Below are positions 36,101 to 42,265 of a DNA stretch of 64,000 bases, piece after piece. The stretch covers positions 2,666,001-2,730,000 of the forward strand of contig NZ_CP037423.1 of the NCBI RefSeq assembly GCF_007754155.1, in the 5' to 3' direction. The notes beneath the pieces are model-generated. The model saw only the letters and a list, made by a program, of their open reading frames with translations. It did no database searches and was not told where the DNA came from. Origin of the DNA: Stieleria neptunia (GTDB taxonomy: Bacteria > Planctomycetota > Planctomycetia > Pirellulales > Pirellulaceae). Position 1 is the stretch's first letter, and each line of letters starts with the position of its first letter. Position numbers and translations under genes: made by a program.

Positions 36101-38089
36101 GTTGAGGGTCACCAGACCGTCACTGGTGGTAATCGTTCCACCGGTGTTATCGAAGTTGACGCCTGAGGCGGTGAAGGTTCCTCCGTTGGTTGTTACCGTA
36201 TTCTTGACCAGCACATCACCGGCCGCGGTATTGGGATCGGTTTGATCGCCGCTGTTGTCATTCGCGGTTAAGTCGACATTCAATGTCCCCGTCGACGAGG
36301 TGATCTTCCCCTGTAAATCGATGGTGCCTGCGGCCGTGATCGCGAACGTGACAGTGACGCCGGTGTTCAGCACGATCTCCGCGTCGGCGTTGAGCAGCAC
36401 ATCTCCGTTTTCGGTGTTGTCACCCGCGTCGCCAGAGTCCGTGGTGATCGAGACGTTGGTGCCGAGGTTCAGCACCGTGTTGATATTTGTGTCGCCGATC
36501 GTTGTGTTGCCGGCACTGGGGCTGAACGTGCCTGTGGGGATTGCAATGGTGGATCCGTCGATGATCGTGACGTTCAAGGGGTCCAACAACCACGTTCCCG
36601 CGACGCCCCTGGCGGAACTCGCATTGACCGCGCTGGCGGCCACATCGAGCGACACCTTTCCCGAGGTTTCGATCAGGCCCCCGTCCCCGCCCTGACCGCC
36701 GCCGCGTGCGGAGAGGGTGCCATGCATCCGTGTCGTGTGGTCCGCCCAGACGATCACCTTGCCGCCATGTCCGTTGTCGATCGCGTCGGCGCGAACGATC
36801 GAGTCTTGGGAGACATAGGTGACGTAAGCGTTTCTCACTTGCCCCCGGCCCAAGTAATCGCCTCCGATCAGAACCGTTCCGCCGCCGGCCGATCCCGATG
36901 CATCGATGTGTGCCGCATCGAACAAGCCGACGTTGAATCCCAACACGTGTACGACACCGCCTTGCCCTGCCGTTTCATCGGACGAAACGTCGATCAGTCC
37001 GCGGACGATCGCGACGCCGTGTTCGCCGGCATCGAGGGAGACGAAACCGGCCGAGGCGTTGATCGAGCCGTCCAGCTCGATCGACGGTCCGGATAACGCC
37101 ACGCTGCCGCCGTGATTGACGATGCTGCCGGTGGAGCTGAGCGTCAATTCCTCAGTCGCGACGATATTGACCTCGGCCTGATCGGTGCGAACCGCCGAGG
37201 AGAGTTGCACGTCGCCGGCGGTCACGCTCAGGTCACCGCCGCCCCAATCGGTTTCGCCCGAAAACACGATCGAATCGTTGTCGTCACCTTGAAAAACGAA
37301 ACTCGCCGCAAAGGAATCAGAGAGCCCTTTGACGTCGACGTGGTCCGCGTCGGTTTCACCGTCGATGTCGGAAACGATTCGCAAGGATTCGTTCGGATCG
37401 TCGAACGACATCGTGAACTGCGAATCCGAATCGATGTTCGGATCAATCGATTGCCAGACCTGCAACTGGCTGACTCCCGCGACGTCCGATTGATCCAGCG
37501 TGACCCGATCGGCATCGCTGCCCAGCTGGACGGTCAACCTGTCCACGCTCAGGTCTTGGCTCAGGTCCTCGATGCCCTCGAACTGAAAGGTTGAGCCGCC
37601 GGCGGCGGATCGGATTTCCGAGTCCACCACACCGGGAGAATCAATGGCATGGATCAGCGACTCGATGTGCCCGGCGGTGATGATCCGAACCGAATCCTGG
37701 CCTTGTCCGCCATCAAATCGAATCTGCTGTTCGGCCAGCGATCCATCGCCGAGATCGATGACCAGGGAATCATCATCGCCCGAACCGTGGATTGTGATCG
37801 AATCGACTTGATCCACCGAAACGCTGTTGACGCGTTCTCCGTTGACGCTGACGTGGACCTGGTCCTGGTCGACTTGCAAATGAAACGCATCGGCGTGGCC
37901 GTCGTTGGCGTCTCTGCCGGCGTCGACGACCAGTTCGCTGGCCAAACCATCGCCATTGAGCACGCGTCGGGTCTCCAATCGCGTGACGTTCAACTCCGCG
38001 AACAATTCTTCTCTCCGCCGATCGATCCGTCGTTGACGCACCGGTGGGCGTCCACCGATGAGTTTTCGAATCCAATTGGGGAGTTTCAT
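24173..38089 (-). CDS. Giant filamentous-haemagglutinin-like surface protein (4638 residues)
   Basis: The N-terminus is basic (RQRRIDRRREEL) and contains RLETRRVLNGDG, a planctomycete giant-protein motif thought to direct export. Residues ~315-510 look like the TPS/filamentous-haemagglutinin exoprotein region (GGKVIVWADHTTRMHGTL, GGLIETSGKVSLDV, GTWLLDPLNVTI). Residues ~680-4130 contain ~34 repeats of ~100 residues built on VGGAIGDANDNLTL, GDIVGGATVTADTLTL, ASGGIGIGTAV and GDITLVD, which should stack as a beta-solenoid. The C-terminal ~450 residues are non-repetitive, end with a short hydrophobic stretch (VPVVSTGGIVLAAGMG) and an Arg-rich tail, a possible anchor signal. Role: probably adhesion or a surface filament. 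No TpsB-type partner is in the window; a HlyD/TolC module lies upstream. Confidence 0.93.
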   Translation of the reverse strand: MKLPNWIRKLIGGRPPVRQRRIDRRREELFAELNVTRLETRRVLNGDGLASELVVDAGRDANDGHADAFHLQVDQDQVHVSVNGERVNSVSVDQVDSITIHGSGDDDSLVIDLGDGSLAEQQIRFDGGQGQDSVRIITAGHIESLIHAIDSPGVVDSEIRSAAGGSTFQFEGIEDLSQDLSVDRLTVQLGSDADRVTLDQSDVAGVSQLQVWQSIDPNIDSDSQFTMSFDDPNESLRIVSDIDGETDADHVDVKGLSDSFAASFVFQGDDNDSIVFSGETDWGGGDLSVTAGDVQLSSAVRTDQAEVNIVATEELTLSSTGSIVNHGGSVALSGPSIELDGSINASAGFVSLDAGEHGVAIVRGLIDVSSDETAGQGGVVHVLGFNVGLFDAAHIDASGSAGGGTVLIGGDYLGRGQVRNAYVTYVSQDSIVRADAIDNGHGGKVIVWADHTTRMHGTLSARGGGQGGDGGLIETSGKVSLDVAASAVNASSARGVAGTWLLDPLNVTIIDGSTIAIPTGTFSPSAGNTTIGDTNINTVLNLGTNVSITTDSGDAGDNTENGDVLLNADAEIVLNTGVTVTFAITAAGTIDLQGKITSSTGTLNVDLTANDNSGDQTDPNTAAGDVLVKNTVTTNGGTFTASGVNFDNTGGTITTSDGLVTLNHTGNITIDAAIDAGVGDVGMTTTGGNINGGGTVTAATLTLDASGGIGGGTTFHTDVDTLDLTTGGAGSAGDITLVEADGASLSVATAATAQAVQVTATIGNLTIGAAMGDSNDNITLTASAGDVDGGATVTANALVLSAGGGIGIGTAFSADAVTYSLTTSGADAAGDIHFSDTDTLNTNQITTLATSGTAQTVSLTAVTGHLTVGNAIGNTTDHLTLAATAGNVIGGATATAATLTVNAGLGIGIGTTLHTDSATLDLTSGGAAGAGNITVIEADAVNLAVSTAAMEQTVSVTVSSGDLTVGGAIGDADDNISLIASSGDIVGGAAIVTANTLTLNASGGIGIGTAVEADATSYNLATTGVGSDGDIALVDAGPFNTSQITTLSTAVSVQTVSLTATTGNLTLGTDIGNAIDNLTLVATAGDIVGDVATTATAATLTMNADGGIGVGTAVTADATSYSLTTNGTDAAGDITLIDIGPLNTNQVTALATNGSSEQTVSLTATTGNLTVGGAIGNSADNLTLISAAGNVDGGATATAATLTIDANAGIGINATFNSDADTLNLTSGGNASAGNITIIQADAADLSVTTDASKQTVDVTITTGNLTIDTAVGDANDDINLTASGGDVVGGAMVTADTLTVDASGGIGIGTALVTDANTLDLTTHGIDADGDITVVQADAANVMISTVVSAQTISITLSTGDFTVGGAIGDGADNLTFIASGGDIVGGGTVTADELTLNASGGIGIGTAVTANANVYSLTTSGAGAAGNITLIDTGALHTSQITTLTAAGSTQTIDLTATTGDLIVGGAIGHANDHLNLTALAGDIVGGGATATANTLTLDASGGIGIGTAVQANATSYSLTTAGAGNTGDIALVDTGAFNTNQITLLSTTASAQTVSLTAATGDLTIGADIGNLVDHLTLVATAGDIIGDVATTATAATLTMNAGGGIGIGVGNAVNVDATSYSLTTAGTNFAGDITLIDVGPLNTNQITTLATNGSSEQTVSLTATTGNLTVGGAIGNAADDLTLISAAGNVDGGATATAATLTIDADLGIGINATFNSDADTLNLTSGGNASAGDITIIEADTADLSVTTDASKQVIDVTITTGNLTIDAAVGDANDDINLTTSAGDVVGGATVTADTLTIDASGGIGIGTALDTDVNTLNLTTHGTDAAGDITVVQANAANLMIATDTSGQTISITLSTGDFTVGGAIGDGNDNLTFIASSGDIVGGGTVTANALTLNASGGIGIGTAVTANANTYDLTTNGAGALGNITLVDTGALNTSQITTLTAAGSTQTIDLTATTGDLTVGGAIGHANDHLNLTAVAGDIVGGGATATANILTLDANGGIGIGTAVQANATSYSLTTAGAGNTGDIALVDTGAFNTNQITLLSTAVSAQTVSLTAATGNLTIGADIGNAIDDLTLVASAGDIIGDVATTATAATLTMNAGGGIGIGVGNAVTVDATSYSLTTAGTNAAGNITLVDVGALDTSQITTLATDGPTAQTVSLTATIDDLTVDAAIGDATDHLTLIATAGDVEGGATATAATLTINAAGGIGIVTTFNSDADTLALTSAGVGVAGDITIIEADTANLSVATDASKQTIDVTITTGDLTIDAAVGDANDDINLTTSGGDVVGGALVTADTLTIDASGGIGIGTALDTDVNTLDLTTHGTDAAGDITVVQADAANLMIATDTSGQTISITLTTGDFTVGGAIGDGNDSLTFIASGGDIVGGGTVTADELTLNASGGIGIGTAVTANANTYDLTTNGTGALGDIRLVDTGALNTSQITTLTAAGSTQTIDLTATTGDLTVGGAIGHANDHLNLTAVAGDIVGGGATATANILTLDANGGIGIGTAVQANATSYSLTTAGAGNTGDIALVDTGAFNTNQITLLSTAVSAQTVSLTAATGNLTIGSDIGNAIDDLTLVATTGNIIGDVATTATAATLTMNAGGGIGVGVGNAVTVDATSYSLTTAGTDAAGDITLIDVGPLNTNQITTLATDGSSVQTVSLTAAMGNLTVGDAIGNAADNLTLISSAGNVVGGATVTAETLTVNANGGIGIGPVLETDANTLNLTTFGVDAAGNITVTQADAANLSVTTAASAQTIAVTLSTGDFTLGGTIGDANDSLIFQATTGDIIGGGTVTANDLTLSAGGGIGIGTAVTANAATYSLTTLGADAAGDITLVDTGAVNTDQITTLSTAGTAQTISLTATTGDLTVGAAIGNTIDHLTLIALDGDVVGGATATAATLTVNADDGIGIGVALDTNAAALNLTSGGTAGNGNITVINATALSTSGVTLATHSSPQTIDLTASTGDFTIDGDLGDSNDHLTLRADAGDIVGGAVVTADQLSLIAGGGIGIGIAVSADATSYDLTTTGNGASGNIRLIDTNSLSTSQVTLTTDVLSAQTVELTASTGNLLINQAIGNSIDSLTLNASVGDVVGGALATADQLRLSAGGGIGIGTAVTADANTYHLTSFGDAADGNITLFDNNALNTNQVTLVTDTSAQVVRLDALAGDLTVGGAIGNATDSLTLRTSAGSVNGGATVTAATLTVNSSEGIGTGVVLNTNVDTLDLTSGGSGAAGDIRVQELDATTYVVNTDASGQLIQLTQTTGDITIGGAIGDGADSLTFIATAGNIEGGGTVTANALMLQAGGGIGIGTEITANAASYALTTLGVGAAGNITLVDTNSLTTSQITTLSTGTTPQTISLTASLGDLTVDAAIGDAGDNLILNALVGNVEGGATATAANLTVDAGGGIGIGTQLSTNADSLNLITNGLNGLGDISVVEADAVDLSITTAGSAQTASVQVLNGNLTISNPIGDTNDDLTLITSGGDVVGGGIVTADTLTVNSSGGIGNGIPLQTDANTLDLTSAGIDAAGNISVVQADAANLSIATDTSGQMISVTLTTGDFTVGGAIGDGNDSLMFAASDGNINGGVGTVTANDLTLRAGGGIGITTAVTANAATYNLETQGVGANGNIELISTNSLNTAQVTLTTDASTQTVDLSVASGDLIVGGAIGDSMDHLNLNTTAGDIVGGGATVSAATLTIVSSDGIGVGTALNTDADSLILTTHGADGAGDITVIENDAVDLSINTAASAQTASVTVSNGDLTIGGPIGDSVDDLILITSNGDVVGGGSITADTLTVNSSGGIGIGSILLTNANTILLTSAGVNSAGNITVQDVGSADFMVATDISSQTIDLTTRTGDFNIGGAVGDANDNLRFTATMGNINGGGTVTSNSLTLRAGGGIGVGTPVRANAATYSLTTSAAGVAGNISLVDTGPLNTSQITVLSTDGSSQTVTLTSENSNLTVDSTIGDSNDDLTLIATSGDLVGGGVATADTLRLVAAGGIGIGTALVADATTYELSTTGFGAAGNIALVDQGAFNTSQLASLSTDASTQTISLTASASNLTVDAALTHANDNIELIASGGGVQNTGASVTANALSVDAMTGIGLDTTVTSLEAINRGSGDIQVIESDGITLLTVQQQSSGDVSISAGGTIAVSSGGRIPSSITSGSGSITLEAVGASSDLNVNGWITSGSGQIALRADDDLALDRVARVTTGSNDAVSVTISANDDGAGAGVLTLADSAVVATSKGQISGVLINASNPISGTQVGELLGGTQRNAQIDVTVNDPLGIGFAAEVDWLEGNPGDSDPLRRNPLEQNISTGGVGVNFQHSYDVAPNQGDINVTVALTSIADGSIVLTQHTTDLLDRPEFTTTVTLRVEGALLPFSAPLPEADSVDFVRTFEQIVVTTPATQRIVFVTPPLQFNNSVGSAVVTSQRYYVLRIVSFGAESEGEVKLWDSQPGREEYSLPDLEDPDSGEGFELSQLPELFKRLPDDRYRIYLIEGQTERLVLDFIIRDGQPIESQSDDQPGQPMDATESDADADADAEPPENPPAASVDRPAAGPTAVPAAGSIGRSNLSSVERLGSVPVVSTGGIVLAAGMGRRDTRRDTRRRRVASSQPERDRNHLSARRPASWR
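25800..36050. repeat. Array of ~34 tandem ~300-bp coding repeats
   Basis: Each unit encodes ~100 residues with a GGIGIG core and alternates between forms (TLDLTT versus TYSLTT after the core). About 34 full cores plus one degenerate end copy can be counted from the translation. Outer units have diverged more than those at 30-35 kb, which are nearly identical in DNA sequence. The array is entirely inside the giant gene. Confidence 0.9.
30222..34990. repeat. Higher-order repeat with 1509-bp period
   Basis: Landmarks recur at exactly 1509-bp steps: the start of GGTATCGACCAG at 30461, 31970 and 33479 (a diverged fourth near 34982), and a second landmark at 30222, 31731, 33240 and 34749. Each period holds five ~100-residue units of distinct type (503 residues). 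This is a nested repeat produced by recent tandem duplication of a five-unit block. Confidence 0.93.
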
Positions 38090-38637
38090 GATGACGAGCT
38101 CGGAATCAACAAGGCGACCTGGGCGTTTGACCTATCTGCCGGGGAAGGAGTTCCCTGCATTCTTCCCGGCCAAGGACCGCCTGCTGGTCGGTCGGGACCC
38201 GGCGTGACCCCGACAGACCAGCAAATGGTACGAAACGAACAGCCGAAAGAAGCGTTTTCTTACCGACGATTGACGCAACCTTCAAATTTTATCACAACGC
38301 CCCTGGATCATCCTCCGAAACGCCGAAAGATCCGCAACCATCCCGGTGTAATTTCGGAACAAACGGATCATATTCCCAGGCTTTGCGGAATCTCGATCCG
38401 CTTGCGTCACATTTCTGGTCAACTGATGGACTTGGTCGGGATGTAGCGGTCCTGCGTGTTCGTTCGCGCAACGTCAGAAACTGCAGTCCGATGTCCGTCG
38501 GCGACGAAGCCATCTCTTGCCTCAGGTACTCTGTCCTCCCACTCACAGCGACCGCCCTCGGCGGCCGTGAGATCTGAGCGGCTGATTGAACACACTGTGT
38601 CTCGAACTGTGCATCAACCCGTTGGGAAGTGACTGGC
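38090..38637. other. Divergent intergenic region upstream of the giant gene
   Basis: This 548-bp stretch separates the giant gene from a plus-strand secreted protein and must hold both promoters. No gene is seen. A GC-rich imperfect hairpin lies near 38551-38580 (CCGCCCTCGGCGG core with CTCAC/GTGAG flanks), without a T-run. No clear sigma-factor boxes were recognised. Confidence 0.6.
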
Positions 38638-39885
38638 ATGACCGATTCGGCAAACCGCTCGACGCGAGCGCTCCGCATTCAACGTCGAAACGCCCTTCAA
38701 ACGATGTGTCGCAGCGGCGTGTCCACGCTGGCCAAACTCGCCTGTGCCGCGTCGATGATGACCGCCACGCATCTGGCCGCCGGGGACGCCGGCGTCGACG
38801 TCCCGGGCGTCGACGGCGCGGTACCGATCACCAGCGATCCGACCGCCACCCTCGTCCGACTCGCGCCCAGGATCTTGATCAGCAACCCCGCCGGGCAACC
38901 CCGTGACGCAGTCTTTAGCGGCAGGGCGCAAGCCCTCCGGTGTTGTGGTAATGATGAAGAACCGGAGGGCTCGCGCCCTGCCGCTAACACCTCGAGAAAC
39001 ACTTGGGGAAAGTGCTTCACAGCGTTGCCCGCCGGGAGCGACGCTTCTCCGCGGGACGCTGCCACGAATCAATCTCAACGTCCATCGGTCCAGCCGCTGA
39101 CCGTTTCCCAAGTGACCTTTTCTCCGCTCCACCAGACCGGCCAAACACCGGGGCGGTCCGATCCCTCGACGCAGCAACCTCTGGAATCGCTGCCCTTTGA
39201 ATCGCTGCCCTTTGAATCGCTGCCCCAACCGCCCGCCGGCAACACGGTCGAGGTGGAAGTCGAGGTGCCGGCATTGGTCCAGCCCGTGCCCTTGTCCCAA
39301 CCGCCGGGACTGTTGCCGATGCGCCGTGAATCGGCCGCCGAGGCCGGCGAGCAGCGTGACGGCCAGCGCAACGACACATTCGACTCGTTTGACGCCCCAC
39401 AGCCAGAATTGATCGAAAGCGACGTGTTGGAGTTGGGGGACCGTCAGTTCGGTGGCGACGTCATCCGGCGGGAACCTGTAGCCGGTCCGACACCATCGAC
39501 GGGGGCTTGGCTGGACATTCGTCCCCGAGGCCTCGGCGCGTCGTCGCAGCAACTCGTCGCCGACGGTGATCTTCCCGGCGATACCAGTGGCCTGGCCCGA
39601 CACGATCCCGTTCCGCATCTGACCATGCTGCATCGGTCTGATTTGACCATGCGAGACTTTTGGGCGGGGGCTTCGTTTTGCCACCAGCCGTTGTACTTTG
39701 AGGACAACCGATTGGAACGCTACGGCGCGATCCGCGGTCCGCTCAAGCGTGTGCCGGCGGTCCACTCGGGGATTCACTTCGCATGGAAAGCCGGTGTCTT
39801 GCCGTTGTCCGCGGCCATCGATCCGCCCTGCAGTTCCGTTCGCAGCGGCTACCACACGCCACCGCTAAAACGGTTGATCAGATGA
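38638..39885 (+). CDS. Planctomycete secreted protein of the YFEDxNLERYG type
   Basis: A 415-residue protein from ATG 38638 (GGGA ten nt upstream). After a long basic N-terminus comes a weak signal-like segment (LAKLACAASMMTATHLAAG). The middle is Pro/Gln/Glu-rich low complexity, including three ESLPF repeats. The conserved part is C-terminal: FCHQPLYFEDNRLERYG, HSGIHFAWKAGVLPLSAAI, DPPCSSVRSGYHTPPL, which I recognise as a planctomycete-specific family of unknown function. A 73-bp GC-rich palindrome is inserted in frame near residue 95. The stop overlaps the convergent M50-HlyD gene by 8 nt. It may be an envelope component. Confidence 0.75.
   Translation: MTDSANRSTRALRIQRRNALQTMCRSGVSTLAKLACAASMMTATHLAAGDAGVDVPGVDGAVPITSDPTATLVRLAPRILISNPAGQPRDAVFSGRAQALRCCGNDEEPEGSRPAANTSRNTWGKCFTALPAGSDASPRDAATNQSQRPSVQPLTVSQVTFSPLHQTGQTPGRSDPSTQQPLESLPFESLPFESLPQPPAGNTVEVEVEVPALVQPVPLSQPPGLLPMRRESAAEAGEQRDGQRNDTFDSFDAPQPELIESDVLELGDRQFGGDVIRREPVAGPTPSTGAWLDIRPRGLGASSQQLVADGDLPGDTSGLARHDPVPHLTMLHRSDLTMRDFWAGASFCHQPLYFEDNRLERYGAIRGPLKRVPAVHSGIHFAWKAGVLPLSAAIDPPCSSVRSGYHTPPLKRLIR
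38915..38987. repeat. GC-rich palindrome inserted in a coding region
   Basis: TTAGCGGCAGGGCG...CCGCTAA: arms of ~27 nt (TTAGCGGCAGGGCGCAAGCC / complementary end) around an 18-nt loop. The core AGCCCTCCGGT/ACCGGAGGGCT is the form often scattered between genes in Rhodopirellula-like genomes. Here it lies inside the YFEDxNLERYG-type gene, whose frame stays open through it. Confidence 0.88.
39184..39228. repeat. 15-bp tandem repeat, three copies, in frame
   Basis: GAATCGCTGCCCTTT is repeated twice exactly and a third time with a changed end. It encodes ESLPF-ESLPF-ESLPQ in the low-complexity part of the secreted protein. Confidence 0.93.
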
Positions 39886-42094
39886 CCGGTTTGAAGGTGC
39901 GTGAAAGGACACGGAACACACGTCGGCTGAGCGGTTGCGATGGAACCGAAATCTTTGCGCGACCGCGGGCGCCGATCAGCAACGGCACCTCGGTCGGATC
40001 CAGTTTGACGTGTGCCTTGTACGACGTCGTCTCCGGTCGCAGCACACCGGCCTGGTCGACACGGCTGGAAAGTTGTTGATCCACCGCCAATTCCGACGGG
40101 ACACTTTTGACGTTCACTCGTGAAATCTCTGTCACCGTGCCGCCGATGACTTCACCGCCGGCGATGTCCAGCAACAGCTTCACCCGCTGATCCCGGCGAA
40201 CAAATTGCAAGTCCGATTGGTCGATGTAGACCGCCGCTTCGAACGCGTCTTCCTGGCCGATCAGGCAATACAACGTCTTTCGCTCCAGCGTCATGCCCAA
40301 ATTGCTCGGGTCCATCGGCGTGCCACTCCAACGCTCCAGTTCCAACTCACCCGGCGTCGTCGGCTGCAGCGTCGGCGGAGCCAGCACCGTGCCCTCGACC
40401 GGAGCGGTCAAGACCAACGCTTCTTCGTCCTTGCGCAACTGCGTCAACCTGCGTTGCAAGTCGCCCAGGATCTCGCGGGCGGCCGGCAATTGCGAGGCCA
40501 ACGTCTCGTCGTCGCCACGCAGCGATTCCAAATGCTTGACCCGCAGCTGCTGATGGCGCAGCTGACCTTGCACGCTTTCCAGCTCTCGCCTGACCTCGAT
40601 GTTTTCCAGCTGTGCCAGCGGCTCTCCCGCCGACACTCTCGTGCCGGCTTCAATCGATTGCGTCAACCGGCCCGGCACCGAGACATAAACGCGGCGCGCA
40701 TCCAGGGGCTCGATCATCGTCGGCGCGACAATCCGGCACGGAAGCGGAACCCAAACGCAGGCGGCGACCAGCAAGGTCAACACACCGCCCGAGATCAACA
40801 ATCGGCCCGGTTTGACTTTGCGACGTATCGAAGGGTTGGTCATGATTCGTGAGACCGCGGTCAAGGGAGTGGAAAGCAGACCGGCAACCAAAACGACGGC
40901 CAAGATCTGGGCGATCAAAATCAATCCGGCCGGTTTGCAAACCCGGTACACTATATAAACGATCGAAACCATCACCACCATTCGGTAAAGCATCGAAGCG
41001 ATGGCATAGACCACCAACACGCCCTGGCGCCCCTGCACGGACACCGGTTTCCCGGGATCAATGCCGAGCAAGCCACGCCAGGCGAGACGCTGCACCACGC
41101 GCCTTGAATCCTGCCAAAGATTCGGCAAATCCAGCACATCGGACAAGATGTAGTAGCCGTCATAACGCAGCAGCGGATTTCCGTTCAGTAACACCGTTCC
41201 GATCGAACAGACAATCATCACGTTGAGACAAAGGGTGTTGAACAACCCCGGTTGGCTGGACAACCAAAGGATCGTACAAAGTGACGCCAAGACCACCTCG
41301 ACGATGATCCCCGCCGCACTGATTGCAACCCGCTGCAGTCGACTGGACAGCTTCCATGCGTCGGTCACATTGCAATACAAACAAGGCGTGAACACGAGCA
41401 ACATGACACCCAGTTCATGGCAGCGGGCGGCGTAGTGCTTGCACGTCAAAGCGTGACCGATTTCATGAATCAACTTGACCAACGCCATCGCAACGGCCAA
41501 GGCCAGCAGATTGCGCGGGCTCAACAACGCATTCATTTCCGGTAAACGCTGCGTCAGAGAACCCTCGTGCGTCACCAACAATGCCAACGCCGTGGCAACC
41601 AACAAGCCACACGCCGCACCACACCAAGGCGAGAAAACCCAACGCAGTTTCGGATACAACCGGTTCAGCAACCGCTCGGGATCAAACCCGCGGAATCGGA
41701 TCGCCAGCGGATTGGCAAACGCATTCATCCGCGACGCTCGGCGCTGCTGGTCATGGCGTGTCCGCAACGGGTCGCCCTGACCCGGGGCATCGGACAGCAC
41801 CAAGCCGCTGCGATGCAAATTGGCCACAAACCAGTGCAGCCGCTGGTTGGTCATCCGACGCGGGGCGAAACGTTGTTCAAATCTCTGCTTGATTTGCTCC
41901 AAACTTGAACGACCGTCCAGCCACTCCAGGATCGCGAACTCCTCGTCACGGAACTGAAAATAACGCAGCGAGAGCGGGTCCTTGATCACCCACACGTGAT
42001 GTCCGCGTCGACGCTGTGGGTAGACTTCCAGGTCCGGCCGTTTGCGGAGCTTTAGACGCCCCGCCCCTGCCGATGATTCGCTGTCGGTCGACAC
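39878..42094 (-). CDS. PqqD/RRE-like domain - M50 peptidase - HlyD adaptor fusion (putative peptide zinc metalloprotease family)
   Basis: From GTG 42094 (AAGGGAG nine nt upstream) the protein has 738 residues. Residues ~25-105 resemble PqqD/RRE winged-helix domains (YFQFRDEEFAILEWLDG, EQIKQRFEQRF). Residues ~160-440 are a polytopic site-2 protease core with LIHEIGHALTCKH (HExxH, ~209) and NPLLRYDGYY (~308, third ligand Asp), so the zinc site looks complete. Residues ~460-738 are a HlyD-like lipoyl/coiled-coil/barrel part (RVSAGEPLAQLE). A reading frame extends to 42244 but passes through a palindromic repeat, so that start is doubtful. In the inner membrane it may recognise a cargo leader, cut it, and link to a TolC-type channel. 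It precedes no ABC ATPase. Confidence 0.85.
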   Translation of the reverse strand: MSTDSESSAGAGRLKLRKRPDLEVYPQRRRGHHVWVIKDPLSLRYFQFRDEEFAILEWLDGRSSLEQIKQRFEQRFAPRRMTNQRLHWFVANLHRSGLVLSDAPGQGDPLRTRHDQQRRASRMNAFANPLAIRFRGFDPERLLNRLYPKLRWVFSPWCGAACGLLVATALALLVTHEGSLTQRLPEMNALLSPRNLLALAVAMALVKLIHEIGHALTCKHYAARCHELGVMLLVFTPCLYCNVTDAWKLSSRLQRVAISAAGIIVEVVLASLCTILWLSSQPGLFNTLCLNVMIVCSIGTVLLNGNPLLRYDGYYILSDVLDLPNLWQDSRRVVQRLAWRGLLGIDPGKPVSVQGRQGVLVVYAIASMLYRMVVMVSIVYIVYRVCKPAGLILIAQILAVVLVAGLLSTPLTAVSRIMTNPSIRRKVKPGRLLISGGVLTLLVAACVWVPLPCRIVAPTMIEPLDARRVYVSVPGRLTQSIEAGTRVSAGEPLAQLENIEVRRELESVQGQLRHQQLRVKHLESLRGDDETLASQLPAAREILGDLQRRLTQLRKDEEALVLTAPVEGTVLAPPTLQPTTPGELELERWSGTPMDPSNLGMTLERKTLYCLIGQEDAFEAAVYIDQSDLQFVRRDQRVKLLLDIAGGEVIGGTVTEISRVNVKSVPSELAVDQQLSSRVDQAGVLRPETTSYKAHVKLDPTEVPLLIGARGRAKISVPSQPLSRRVFRVLSRTFKPVI

Positions 42095-42151
42095 TGCGCT
42101 CGACTCCCTTGGTGCTCTGTCCAGATTTGAAGTTAGGGTCGCGTTTGTCGA

Positions 42152-42229
42152 GCGGAAAAGGGGGCAGGTACCAAAAACCAAATGGCCCGACGGGTGCTTC
42201 GCATTTTTGGTACCTGACCCCTTTTCCGC
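42152..42229. repeat. Composite palindromic element, copy 2 (REP/MITE-like)
   Basis: The arms (AGCGGAAAAGGGGGCAGGTAC and CCTGACCCCTTTTCCGC) and the loop match the element at 2056-2133, with the loop in the opposite orientation. It separates the HlyD/RND adaptor gene from the M50-HlyD gene, just upstream of the latter's likely start. Confidence 0.88.
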
Positions 42230-42265
42230 GGCACCTTCAATCAAAACGTTGATGAGGCACCAGGA

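Noticed and set aside
24500..36700. Many long open frames on the plus strand opposite the giant gene
   Set aside because: They repeat with the same period as the giant gene's units, lack ribosome sites and have low-complexity Pro/Arg/Ala composition; they are antisense by-products of a GC-rich repetitive gene.
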